DNA of 64,000 nucleotides, from contig NZ_CP039645.1 in assembly GCF_004923315.1 (NCBI RefSeq), positions 229,001 through 293,000 on the forward strand, read 5' to 3'. How positions within the stretch are numbered: position 1 is the first letter of the stretch; every line of letters begins with the position of its first letter. Source of the DNA: Azospirillum sp. TSA2s (GTDB taxonomy: Bacteria > Pseudomonadota > Alphaproteobacteria > Azospirillales > Azospirillaceae). The position numbers and the translations under genes were made by a program. The notes beneath the pieces are model-generated. The model saw only the letters and a list, made by a program, of their open reading frames with translations, ran no database searches and was not told where the DNA came from. Shown one piece after another: positions 8,791-16,861 of the stretch.

Positions 8791-9803
8791 TCAGCCGCCA
8801 GTTCCCAGCGCGATGGCGATCTTGCCGAAATGGCTGCCGCGCGACAGGGTGGCATAGGCGCCGGCCGCATCCTCGAAGTCATGGACGCGGTCGACCACCG
8901 GACGGATTTGGCCGGCGTCGATGGCGCGGATGGCTTCGCGCAGGTCGGCCACCGATCCGGTGTTGCTGCCGACCACCTTCAGCATCTTCATGATGATCGG
9001 GAACAGCGAGGCCTGGAGGTCGGCGCCGCTGAGGAAGCCGATGACGAAGACCGTTCCTTCCTCCGCCGTGGCGTTCAAGGACCGGGCGAAGGTCTGGGCG
9101 CCGCCGGTCTCCACCACCAAATCGACGCCGGTCCCGCCGGTCAATTCCAAGACCCGCGCGTCCCAGTCGGGCGTCGTCCTGTAGTTGATGGTCTCGTCGG
9201 CACCCAGCGCCTTTGCGCGCTCCAGCTTCGCGTCGGAGGAGGAGGTGATGATGACGCGGGCGCCCGACGCCTTGGCGAATTGCAGGGCGAACAGGCTGAC
9301 GCCGCCGGTGCCGAGCAGAAGGACGGTGCTTCCCGGACGCACCGCGCCGGTGCGGATCGCCCGCCATGCCGTGGTCGCGGCGATGGGCAGGGTCGCCGCC
9401 TCGGTGAAGGACAAATGGCCGGGCATCGGCAGGAGGCTGGCGGCGGGGACCACCGCGTAATCGGCGAGCGAACCGGGCATGGTGATGCCGCGCATCCGCC
9501 GTCCGGCGACCGGCGGCAGCGCGCCGGCCTGCCAGTCGGGCAGGAAATGCGGGATGACCCGGTCGCCTTCCGCCAATCCGGTCACGCCGGGACCGATCTC
9601 CGCCACCTCCCCCGCACCGTCGGCGACGGGGATGAGCGGAAGCGACGGCACGGGGAAGGCGCCGGTCGCCACCGCCAGATCGACATAGTTCAGGCTGGCG
9701 GCGTGCAGGCGGACCAGAACCTCGCCCGCGCCGGGGGTGGGGCGCGGCAGTTCGGCGATGCGGAGGGCGTCGAGACGGGGGCTTCAAGCTGATAGGCGCG
9801 CAT
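8791..9803 (-). pseudogene. Zinc-type alcohol dehydrogenase / quinone-reductase-like gene with a 5' frameshift
   Basis: Medium-chain dehydrogenase/reductase. Reading from the ATG at 9803 gives MRAYQLEAP, then the frame is lost at a run of five C on the minus strand (G run at 9777-9781). Adding one C gives RLDALRIAELPRPTPGAGEV and on through LHAASLNYVDLAVATGAFPV into the long open frame, which would restore a normal 337-aa protein. The body has the Rossmann motif LLGTGGVSLFALQFAKASGA and a GADETINY NADP-binding segment typical of the qor/YhdH-like branch. As written, only an internal ATG at 9672 gives a protein (293 aa) lacking the first strands of the catalytic domain. It may be a true pseudogene or a sequencing error in the homopolymer. 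Divergent from the LysR gene. Confidence 0.75.
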
Positions 9804-9880
9804 CGGGATGGATCCTTGCTTGCTGTGATGTGTGACGAGAGGCTATCTCGTTGCGCTTGGGCCTTTAATCCGGTGTCTCT

Positions 9881-9904
9881 GCATGATATTGCTGCATATC
9901 ATGC
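9881..9904. promoter_or_regulatory. Perfect palindrome at the lysR start, probable operator
   Basis: GCATGATAT, six bases (TGCTGC), then ATATCATGC form a perfect 9-6-9 inverted repeat. It covers the first codon of the LysR gene (ATG at 9901) and lies in the 97-bp divergent spacer shared with the dehydrogenase gene. LysR regulators bind dyads with a T-N11-A core, and this site fits, so autorepression and control of the divergent gene are plausible. Seen directly; binding is inferred. Confidence 0.6.
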
Positions 9905-10848
9905 ATGAATTGAGCGATCAGGGACTGGAGGAGGTGGCCGCCTTTCTGGCGGTTCTCGACACCGGGGGCTTTGCGCCGGCGGCGCGGGTGCTGAACCGCG
10001 ACGCCTCCGTGCTGTCGCGCCGGGTGTCGGCGCTGGAACGGCGGCTGGGCGTCCGACTGCTGGAGCGCACGACCCGGCGGGTGACGCCGACCGAGGCCGG
10101 CCGCCGCTTCGCCGACCGGGCGCGCATGGCCTTGACCCTGCTGGCCGATGCGGAGCGCGAGGCTGCCGATGCCGGGGCCGTTCCACAGGGTACGCTGCGG
10201 CTGTCACTGCCGGAGGCGTTCGGTCGGCTGTGGGTGGCGCCGCTTCTGCCCGACTTCCTCACCGCCTTTCCGCGCGTGCGGATCGAAGCCTTCTACAGCG
10301 ACCGTTTCGTCGATCTGGTGGGGGAGGGATTCGACCTTGCCATCCGCATTGGCCGGCTGCCCGACAGTTCGCTGGTGGCCCGCCGGCTGGGGGCGGAACG
10401 GCGGCTGGTCTGCGCCGCGCCATCCTATCTCGCCGCAAGGGGAATCCCGCAGGAGCCGGCCGAACTCGCCGGCCATGACGCGCTGCTGTTCGCGCTGTTC
10501 GACTCACCGTCGGATTGGCATTTCAGCCGCGGGCGCGAGCGGGTGCGGGTGCGGCTGTCCGGGCCGCTGCTGACCGACAATGTCGACAGTCTCGTCCATG
10601 CAGCGGTGGCCGGAAAAGGGCTGCTGGTGTGTTCGGAATGGCTGATCGGGCGGGAACTGGCCGGCGGGCGTTTGGTCCGCGTGCTGCCGGATTGGGAAGT
10701 CGGCAGCGACGCCGGCAGGGGCGGCGGCGGGGAAGCTGCCATCCATCTGGTCCGCCCGTCGGGCCGATTCACCGCCGGCAAGACCCGGGCCTTTGCTGAT
10801 TGGATCGCGGAGAGGCTGTCGCCGCCGCCCTGGAACAAGCCGCCCTGA
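9901..10848 (+). CDS. LysR-family transcriptional regulator
   Basis: 315-aa DNA-binding regulator. Residues 9-68 form the winged helix-turn-helix (EEVAAFLAVLDTGGFAPAAR, then LNRDASVLSRRVSALERRLG and LLERTTRRVTPTEAG), followed by a linker helix and a LysR substrate-binding domain beginning GTLRLSLPEAFGRLWVAPLL. It belongs to the group with an F-D-L-A-I-R-I-G segment (residues about 145-152) often controlling a divergent oxidoreductase. I start at the ATG at 9901 (MHELSDQ); upstream in-frame codons at 9832 and 9883 exist, but the palindrome occupies 9881-9904. It is divergent from the frameshifted dehydrogenase, its likely target. The inducer is unknown. Confidence 0.88.
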   Translation: MHELSDQGLEEVAAFLAVLDTGGFAPAARVLNRDASVLSRRVSALERRLGVRLLERTTRRVTPTEAGRRFADRARMALTLLADAEREAADAGAVPQGTLRLSLPEAFGRLWVAPLLPDFLTAFPRVRIEAFYSDRFVDLVGEGFDLAIRIGRLPDSSLVARRLGAERRLVCAAPSYLAARGIPQEPAELAGHDALLFALFDSPSDWHFSRGRERVRVRLSGPLLTDNVDSLVHAAVAGKGLLVCSEWLIGRELAGGRLVRVLPDWEVGSDAGRGGGGEAAIHLVRPSGRFTAGKTRAFADWIAERLSPPPWNKPP

Positions 10849-10861
10849 CCGCTATTTCCGG

Positions 10862-12007
10862 TCAGCCTCCGTCGATCTCCACCCGCATGCGGACGAGGTC
10901 GCGGTTCCAGGTGATCTTGCATTTGTCCAGGTTCAGCCGCGTCATGTAGACGTAGGCGGTCTTGCCGACATCGTCGAAGTTGCGGCCCTGGCTGCCGGGA
11001 TCGAGCAGTGCGGGATAGTCGAAGGCCGCCTTGTCGCCGCAGCCGTAGCGGAACAGCAGCGGAGCCGCCCACAGAAGCTCCGGCTTCGACCAGCTCACCA
11101 GATCCGGCGAGGTCGTGGTCCAGATGCCGGTGCGGCCGTCGCGGGTCATGGCCAGCGTGGCGATGAACAGGCCGCTCGCCCGGTGCCGGACGATGCTGCG
11201 CACGGTGCCTTGCAGGGCATCGGGGGCGACCGGGGCGCAGAGATGGGCTTCCGGAGCATCCTTGGCTTGGTCATCACGGACGAAACGGACGGAGAAGGAT
11301 TTGCCGTCCCAGCCGCGCCAGGACTGCGGATCGGCGAGATTGTCGGTCCGCATCAGGCAGGCGCCGCGCTGCTGCGCCCCGAACCGCTCGGCCCATAGGA
11401 AGGCGTACCAGTGGTCGCCGTTGCGGACGATGTTGCTGGGCGCGAAATAGCCGGTGCGCTGGCCGACGTCGCCGGCATAGGGGTAGGGCAGCGTCGCGAC
11501 GGTGTGGTTGGGCGGCGGCGCGCTCAGCCGGAAGCTCGCCCCGCCATCGCTGGAGACCGCCGACGTGATGCTGTTGCGCCAGCAGCGCATGTATTCGCCG
11601 GACGGGCAGAGCGCAGGACGCTTCTGGGCGTGGAACTCGTTGCTGACCAGGGCGAAGACGGTGGTGCCGTCGGGCGTGTAGAAGGACGAAATCCAGCTGC
11701 GGTCGTCATGCAGGCGTGGATCGTCCTGGCCGTGGCCCTGGAAGATCACCGTGCAGTTCGGCCGCACGGCGTCCAGCGACGGGCCGGTCAGCGCCCGTGC
11801 GGTGGAATGCGAGGCGATCAGATGCACCGTGCCGCCCGCGTCGCGGAAGGCGCGCGCCGGGGTGTCCGGCGCGTCGCTTTGGGCACAGGCATCGCGCTGC
11901 CAGGAGGTCACCGTTTCCGGTTCCCCCGTCCTTTTGATCGTCAGCGCGTGGGCGGGGGCGGCGACCATGCCCACCGCCAGCACGAATGCCGCGGTTCGGT
12001 TGAGCAT
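10862..12007 (-). CDS. Exported protein with a glycosidase-like beta-propeller appearance
   Basis: About 381-aa predicted periplasmic or secreted protein. The N terminus MLNRTAAFVLAVGMVAAPAH followed by Ala is a good Sec signal peptide. The mature part is rich in aromatic/Asp/Gly repeats such as YTPDGTTVFALVSNEFH, SSDGGASFRLS and TTTSPDLVSWSKPEL, like the blades of five-bladed propellers in GH43/sialidase-type proteins, and has several Cys that may form disulfides. I do not recognise a specific family. A GTG start at 12031 would overlap the upstream stop and add eight residues; I prefer the ATG at 12007 because the signal peptide begins there. It directly follows the polysaccharide pyruvyl transferase gene, so a role in a surface glycan is a guess. 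Confidence 0.6.
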   Translation of the reverse strand: MLNRTAAFVLAVGMVAAPAHALTIKRTGEPETVTSWQRDACAQSDAPDTPARAFRDAGGTVHLIASHSTARALTGPSLDAVRPNCTVIFQGHGQDDPRLHDDRSWISSFYTPDGTTVFALVSNEFHAQKRPALCPSGEYMRCWRNSITSAVSSDGGASFRLSAPPPNHTVATLPYPYAGDVGQRTGYFAPSNIVRNGDHWYAFLWAERFGAQQRGACLMRTDNLADPQSWRGWDGKSFSVRFVRDDQAKDAPEAHLCAPVAPDALQGTVRSIVRHRASGLFIATLAMTRDGRTGIWTTTSPDLVSWSKPELLWAAPLLFRYGCGDKAAFDYPALLDPGSQGRNFDDVGKTAYVYMTRLNLDKCKITWNRDLVRMRVEIDGG

Positions 12008-12027
12008 GGCTGCCAACACTTGTCCCG

Positions 12028-13281
12028 TCACTTGCCGTTTGCGATGGACTTCAGGAAGGGCGCCGGCTGCAGCCGGTTGGCGACCAGGAAGTCCAGGTAG
12101 CGGGCGGCCGACTCCGCCCGATGGCGGTCATAGGCGTCGGGGTCGAAGTTGATGAGCGACTTCAAGCGGCTGCGGGTCAGCGGCATCGTGAGGTCGGCCG
12201 CGTCGGCATAGGGGACGCCGGTGTTCTCGCACAGCTCGCGCGTGCGGGAATCGATGGTGACCGTCAGGCCCATCCGCTCCGCCTGGATCGCCAGCGCGAC
12301 GCCGTGGTAGCGGCAGCCGATGGTCAAATCCTGCTGGCGCAGAGTGTCCATCCAGGCCGGCACGTCATAGTAGGAGCGCATGTAGTTGCGGCACCAGACC
12401 TTGAACTCCTCGAAGGAGTAGTGCGGCACGGTGTGGCGGTGGATTTCCTTCAGCGCATGCGGGTCGATTCCGTCGAACAGCCCGCGCGAGGCGCGGATCA
12501 TCTCGCCCATCGACTGCACGATGTACTGGCCGGGCGCGATGGGATCCATCATCAGGGCGATCAGTTGGTGCTCGATCTCCCGCGTCTTGGCCCACGCCTG
12601 ATGGCCGCCGGCCACCGTGATCGAGCGCGGCAGGTCGAGCGCCGACCAGTTGGCGTGGATCTTCCGGCCCAGGCCCGGCGCCTGGTTGAGGAAATGCGAC
12701 GGGCAGCCGCCGGGCAGCGAACCGGTGATGCCCAGCTTGTCCAGCTGCGCCGTGGTGTAGGCGCCACGGGTGTAGATGTTGGGCGAGGTCGCGGAAGCCG
12801 GGTTCGAGGCCGCGATCACCTGCGCCCACCGCAGCGTGCCGGGGCTGAGTTCGATGTCGTGGTCGTAGCTGTTCGCCTGGGCGCCGAGGCCGATGGCAAC
12901 GATGGGCAGTCCGGACTTCTCCAGATTCTCCGCCATCTGGCCGTAGTCGGTGTGGCGCCCCAGCTGGTTGGCGCAGGGAATGACGATGATGTCGGCGTTG
13001 TTCCGCAGCGTCTCGGCCGAAGAGCCCCAGCTGAAATGCTTCACCGGGTTGGCGATGTGGCTGCAGATCGAATGCACGAAGGCGAGGTTGCCGTTGTTGT
13101 GCCCGATGCCGTTGTACAGGTCGTCGAAGGCGGCGTTCGAATAGAGGCCGAGATTCGGCGTCTTCCACAGCACCGCGACGCGCAGAGGCTGGGACGACGC
13201 ACGGCCGGCGGTCTGACTTGCGGTCTGGCCGGAAGAGTGCGGCCGGTCGACAGGAGTGTCGATGACGATGTCTTCAAGCAT
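12028..13281 (-). CDS. Polysaccharide pyruvyl transferase family protein
   Basis: 417-aa protein of the CsaB/WcaK type, which transfers pyruvate from PEP as a ketal onto sugars of cell-surface polysaccharides. Recognisable parts are the first strand LRVAVLWKTPNLGLYSN after a disordered 32-residue head, ADIIVIPCANQLG in the middle, and the C-terminal block LTIGCRYHGVALAIQAERMG then VTIDSRTRELCENTGVP, the family's most conserved stretch. Usual length is 350-420 aa. It probably forms an operon with the exported protein downstream (GTGA-type overlap at 12028-12031). No other polysaccharide genes are nearby, so the acceptor glycan is unknown. Upstream DNA (13282-13600) is AT-richer and must hold its promoter. 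Confidence 0.75.
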   Translation of the reverse strand: MLEDIVIDTPVDRPHSSGQTASQTAGRASSQPLRVAVLWKTPNLGLYSNAAFDDLYNGIGHNNGNLAFVHSICSHIANPVKHFSWGSSAETLRNNADIIVIPCANQLGRHTDYGQMAENLEKSGLPIVAIGLGAQANSYDHDIELSPGTLRWAQVIAASNPASATSPNIYTRGAYTTAQLDKLGITGSLPGGCPSHFLNQAPGLGRKIHANWSALDLPRSITVAGGHQAWAKTREIEHQLIALMMDPIAPGQYIVQSMGEMIRASRGLFDGIDPHALKEIHRHTVPHYSFEEFKVWCRNYMRSYYDVPAWMDTLRQQDLTIGCRYHGVALAIQAERMGLTVTIDSRTRELCENTGVPYADAADLTMPLTRSRLKSLINFDPDAYDRHRAESAARYLDFLVANRLQPAPFLKSIANGK

Positions 13282-14000
13282 GTCGGCTCAAACCTCGGGT
13301 CGGTGGATGCTGGAAACTGACAGACGGTAAGCGCAGAAGAGGTAGGACTGCAAGTGACATCCGAAAAATACCACGGCTGATTCAACGAAAGACAGTGCTT
13401 AGACTTTCTAAGCAGTTTTTGTGCTCTGGATGTTTTGTATGATATTGGTATCGATCGGCCGATGATCTTGCGAAGTTGCATAGAAATTCGAAAGATGTTC
13501 GATGACGGGATGAAGGGGGTTGAAAGCAGGCAAAGGCCGTCCCATCTCTAGCGGCGTTCCTGGAAATCGAAGCGGGAACCAAGTGTCAGTCAGGGTGCCA
13601 GGAAAATTCGCCTGGGCGCCCCTTTAATGCGTTGTCAAAATTCCTATATAGTGTTCGTTGCGCCGTTGATGGCGCCGACCCCGACAGAAGGGCTTTCGCC
13701 CATATGACCGTTTGCAATTCCCTGGTTCGGCCGCGCTGACCGCCTGGCCCTGCCGCTCCTCTCCGGCCCTGCGGCTTGCTGGCTGCGGCGCCACCTTCCC
13801 CGGCGCGGCGCTGCCCGCGGGGCTGGAGAGGACCCCTCTTTGCCCGTTCCCGCACCGAGGCCCGGTGCACGCCGTCCGGCAGCGTCGAATGCCGGCAACG
13901 CAACGAACCAAAAATCCGACCTTCAACAGGACCGACCCGAACAACGCCGGGGCCTTCGCCCACGGCGCCGCTCCTGTCGGCTGGGAGAAAAAGAGACACC
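13282..14000. other. Divergent spacer with the rpoH promoter and a long rpoH leader
   Basis: 719 bp without a convincing gene. The left part (about 13320-13620) is AT-richer and should contain the minus-strand promoter for the pyruvyl transferase. The right part holds a heat-shock-like promoter at 13622-13650 and then about 350 bases of GC-rich leader before the rpoH ATG. A plus-strand frame at 13712-14017 could encode a Cys/Pro/Arg-rich peptide overlapping the rpoH start but has no recognisable domain. Long rpoH leaders can carry temperature-dependent structure; I could not fold this one. Confidence 0.45.
13622..13650 (+). promoter_or_regulatory. Candidate sigma-32-type promoter of rpoH
   Basis: CTTTAA, 15 bases, then CCTATATA resembles the heat-shock consensus (CTTGAA, 13-15 bases, CCCCATnTA). 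It would start transcription about 340 bases upstream of rpoH. Autoregulated heat-shock promoters before rpoH are known in alphaproteobacteria such as Caulobacter. Found by eye; -10 match is partial. Confidence 0.35.
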
Positions 14001-14960
14001 ATGCAGCGCAACGCTGAAACCCGCACCGCTCAATCCGATACCGCCCCAACCCGCACCGCAGAAACCCGTATTTCCGAACCCCGTACTGCGGAACCGATGC
14101 AGCTCTATCTCCAGGATGCCCGCAAGTATCAGTACCTGACGCCGGAACAGGAACTCGATCTGGCCGTTCGCTGGCACGACCATCAGGACCCGGCCGCGCT
14201 CGACAAGCTGATCGGCAGCCATCTGCGTCTGGTCGTCAAGATGGCCCGCGGCTATCTCGGCTATGGCCTGCCGCTGGCCGATCTGGTGGCGGAGGGCAAC
14301 GTCGGCGTGATGCAGGCGGCGCAGAAGTTCGATCCCGCCAAGGGCTTCCGCTTCGCCACCTATGCGTCCTGGTGGGTGCGTGCGGCGATCCAGGAGTATG
14401 TCCTGCACAACTGGTCGCTGGTGAAGATCGGCACCACAGCCGGCCAGAAGAAGCTGTTCTTCAGCCTGCGGCGCCTGAAGGCGCGGATGCAGGAACTGGA
14501 GAGTGGCGATCTGTCGCCGGAAGCGGTGGAGAGCATCGCGACCGAACTGAACGTGTCGAAGGCCGAGGTGGTGGAGATGAACCGCCGCCTGGGCAACGAC
14601 CGCTCGCTGAACGTCGGCCTGTCGGAAGAGGGCGATGCCGAGTGGCAGGACCTGCTGGCCGACGAGCGGCCGGACCAGGAGACGACGCTTGCCGATTCCG
14701 AGGAGCGCCGCCGGCGCCAGCAGTTCCTGAAGCTGGGGTTGGGCGTGCTGGACGACCGCGAGCGCCAGATTCTGGTGGCCCGCCGCCTGCGTGACGAGCC
14801 GCTGACGCTGGAGGAACTGAGCCAGACCTTCCACGTCTCGCGCGAGCGTGTGCGGCAGTTGGAGGTGCGTGCCTTCGAGAAGCTCCAGAAGGCGGTGATC
14901 GCGACCGCAAGGACGGAGCAGGTGGCAATCGAGAAGAAGCGTCTGCTGACCAATGCCTGA
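14001..14960 (+). CDS. rpoH: Heat-shock sigma factor RpoH (sigma-32)
   Basis: 319-aa alternative sigma factor directing RNA polymerase to heat-shock promoters. After a 30-residue Thr/Arg-rich head come region 1.2/2 (PMQLYLQDARKYQYLTPEQE, LRLVVKMARGYLGYGLPLAD, FRFATYASWWVRAAIQEYVL), the RpoH box GQKKLFFSLRRLKAR which separates this group from other sigma-70 proteins, region 3 and region 4.2 (LTLEELSQTFHVSRERVRQL). The ATG at 14001 follows GGGAGAAAAAGAGACACC. Alphaproteobacteria often have more than one rpoH; which copy this is cannot be told. A strong terminator follows at 14987. Confidence 0.96.
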   Translation: MQRNAETRTAQSDTAPTRTAETRISEPRTAEPMQLYLQDARKYQYLTPEQELDLAVRWHDHQDPAALDKLIGSHLRLVVKMARGYLGYGLPLADLVAEGNVGVMQAAQKFDPAKGFRFATYASWWVRAAIQEYVLHNWSLVKIGTTAGQKKLFFSLRRLKARMQELESGDLSPEAVESIATELNVSKAEVVEMNRRLGNDRSLNVGLSEEGDAEWQDLLADERPDQETTLADSEERRRRQQFLKLGLGVLDDRERQILVARRLRDEPLTLEELSQTFHVSRERVRQLEVRAFEKLQKAVIATARTEQVAIEKKRLLTNA

Positions 14961-14986
14961 CCGGGCGGGTTGCGGCGATGTTTCGA

Positions 14987-15017
14987 AAAGGCGCGGCTTT
15001 TGAAAAGCCGCGCCTTT
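14987..15017. terminator. Bidirectional intrinsic terminator between rpoH and the lipoprotein gene
   Basis: A 15-bp perfect stem (AAAGGCGCGGCTTTT and its complement) with a one-base loop, carrying A runs on one side and T runs on the other. It lies between two convergent genes, 26 bp after the rpoH stop and 4 bp after the lipoprotein stop (read on the minus strand), and can serve both. Confidence 0.9.
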
Positions 15018-15021
15018 CCTG

Positions 15022-15477
15022 TCAGGTGTCCAGGCAACCGCCCTTCGGCGCGACGGTGATGCGGATCAGCTCCGATCCGCCGCCGCCGAAGACGTTGCCG
15101 CCGGTGTAGGTCAGGCAACCTTCATTGCGGTAGATGACCTGCAGCCGCTGGGCGTCGTTGCCGAAATAGAACGGGATCCAGCGCTTGCCGGTCTCGTGCC
15201 TGATCATGTTGTCGGGCGCGCCGATCAGGGTGGAGACCTCCTCCATCGTCATGCCGATCTGCAGCTTGGCGAAGCGGCTGCCGGGGGCGGGGGTGCCGAT
15301 CACCTCGCCCTCGTACCGGCCGTCGCGCGATTTCACCATTCTGGCGTCCGGCGTCGAAGGCGCGGCGGAGGCGGTCGTCGCCGTTCCGTTGCTGCTGGCC
15401 GTGCCCTGCTGCTGCCCGGCACAGCCGATCAGCAGCGCCACCGCGGACAATGCCGCCCAAGTCGTTTTCCCCACCAT
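15022..15477 (-). CDS. BamE/SmpA-like outer-membrane lipoprotein
   Basis: 151-aa predicted lipoprotein. The signal peptide MVGKTTWAALSAVALLIGCA has a lipobox L-I-G-C; Gln follows at +3, so outer-membrane sorting is expected. A Ser/Thr/Ala-rich linker (about 22-45) leads to a small domain with LQIGMTMEEVSTLIGAPDNM, the helix-turn signature of BamE/OmlA-like folds, then the beta strands RWIPFYFGNDAQRLQVIYRN. The function of such stand-alone proteins is unknown; a BAM-complex role is not implied. The frame is open upstream but the signal peptide fixes the start at 15477. It is convergent with rpoH. Confidence 0.75.
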   Translation of the reverse strand: MVGKTTWAALSAVALLIGCAGQQQGTASSNGTATTASAAPSTPDARMVKSRDGRYEGEVIGTPAPGSRFAKLQIGMTMEEVSTLIGAPDNMIRHETGKRWIPFYFGNDAQRLQVIYRNEGCLTYTGGNVFGGGGSELIRITVAPKGGCLDT

Positions 15478-15620
15478 GTCTTTTCCTATTGGTTCTGTTC
15501 CGGCCGTGGCCATGTAGTGGCGACTATGAGGGCGATAACCGGTTGCCAGCATTGGCAAAGGCGGATGAGGAACGCCTGACAGGGGTAGTAACAACAGGCA
15601 GCCAGCCGGCCGCTCCACCG

Positions 15621-16400
15621 TCAAATTGCGGTCTCGACCTGCCGCTTGCCGCTGTAGTTCTTGAACAGGTCGTAATCGGTGTCGCACCGCACCTGCGCCA
15701 GCCCGGCCGCCTCCATCGCAGCGGTGATGACCTCCGGCTCCACGCAACGGTCGATGGTTTCCCAGTAATAGCGCATCAGCGTCTGCCCACTCTCGCCGCC
15801 GCCGCTGAGGCGTGAGACCGCCGGCACCACCATGCCGAGATAGGCGTTCATCAGGTGCCGGGTGACCGGGCGGCGCGGCCGGCCGATCTCCATCACCAGC
15901 ACGGTGCCGCCGGGGCGGAGCACGCGGCGGAACTCGCGGAAGGTGGCGGTCAGGTCGCCGACATGGCGCAACGCGTAGCCGATGGTGACCAGATCGACGC
16001 TGGCGTCGGCCAGCGGCAGCGCATCGGCCACGCCCTGGATCAGCGGGATGGGCAGGCTGCGCCGCGCCTCCGCCAGCATCGCTTCGCTGAGGTCCAGCCC
16101 GATGACGTCGTCGGCATTGCCGCAGAGCGCCACCGCCTCCCGCGCGACCAGACCGGTGCCGATGGCGACGTCCAGCACCCGCATGCCCGGCCGCAAGCCC
16201 GCCCGCCGCAGGCATTGCGCCCGGTACCAGGAGCCGGAGCCCAGCGCGAAGATCGCGTTGATGCGGTCGTAGTGGTGGGCGGTGCGGTTGAACAGGCCGC
16301 GGACGAAATGCTGCCGTTGCGCCTTGTCGCCGTAATAGGTGTCCAGCACCGGGTGCGGTTCGACGCCGGTGTCGACGCGGGGGGAGGGTTCGGTCGGCAC
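15621..16400 (-). CDS. UbiE/COQ5-type class I SAM-dependent methyltransferase
   Basis: 259-aa methyltransferase resembling UbiE/MenG. It shows FNRTAHHYDRINAIFALGSG, the SAM-binding motif RVLDVAIGTGLVAREAVAL, the acid loop VIGLDLSEAML, GVADALPLADASVDLVTIGY, ALRHVGDLTATFREFRRVLR with PGGTVLVMEIGRP, and the C-terminal YYWETIDRCVEPE, all in UbiE order. UbiE methylates ubiquinone and menaquinone intermediates, but this sequence is divergent and not next to ubi genes, so it may have a different acceptor. I start at GTG 16400: GGAG lies 9 nt upstream, while the ATG at 16466 would add a Cys/Arg-rich head. Confidence 0.75.
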   Translation of the reverse strand: MPTEPSPRVDTGVEPHPVLDTYYGDKAQRQHFVRGLFNRTAHHYDRINAIFALGSGSWYRAQCLRRAGLRPGMRVLDVAIGTGLVAREAVALCGNADDVIGLDLSEAMLAEARRSLPIPLIQGVADALPLADASVDLVTIGYALRHVGDLTATFREFRRVLRPGGTVLVMEIGRPRRPVTRHLMNAYLGMVVPAVSRLSGGGESGQTLMRYYWETIDRCVEPEVITAAMEAAGLAQVRCDTDYDLFKNYSGKRQVETAI

Positions 16401-16861
16401 GGCTGTGTCTCCTTCGCGGCGCAGGCGGCAACGGCAAACGTCGTTGGCAACACACGCACCACGCATCCCCGGTTGAGCTGTTCGGCTTCAAGCCGTGGGT
16501 ATCTTGTGGGCGCGGAACCTGGCAGGCAAGTGGGTTTGCATGTCGCCAAATGGGTAATCACTCAAGCTAGTTGCGCAATCTCAAGTGCATTGGCGGAAAT
16601 CTGCCTGCAGTGTGCGGTGTAGATGAAATCGTACTGAAACATTGCTGCGGAGCGTTACTGGCACAGCGAATGCTGATACCGGTAGCGAGTGGATATATCC
16701 TTCTGGTTAGGCCCCGGATAAAGGGCAGTGTCGGGGTTTTGTCCCTGGATTGCGCGTGACGGGGTGCGGTAAATTTCGGCAAGAGCAGCCGGTCGCGGAG
16801 CCAGAAACGGGTATCCACCTCGAACACCCCAATGCGGGACAAGCGGAGAGCGGCAAAGCCC
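16401..16861. other. Divergent intergenic region upstream of the polyene cluster flavoprotein
   Basis: 461 bp between the methyltransferase and the flavoprotein gene, mixed in composition with an AT-richer middle (16540-16740). It should hold promoters in both directions. I see no clear -35/-10 pair, RNA gene or repeat. Confidence 0.4.

Noticed and set aside
13712-14017. Plus-strand frame in the rpoH leader
   Set aside because: Pro/Ala/Arg-rich translation with no similarity I recognise; more likely untranslated leader, though a leader peptide cannot be excluded.
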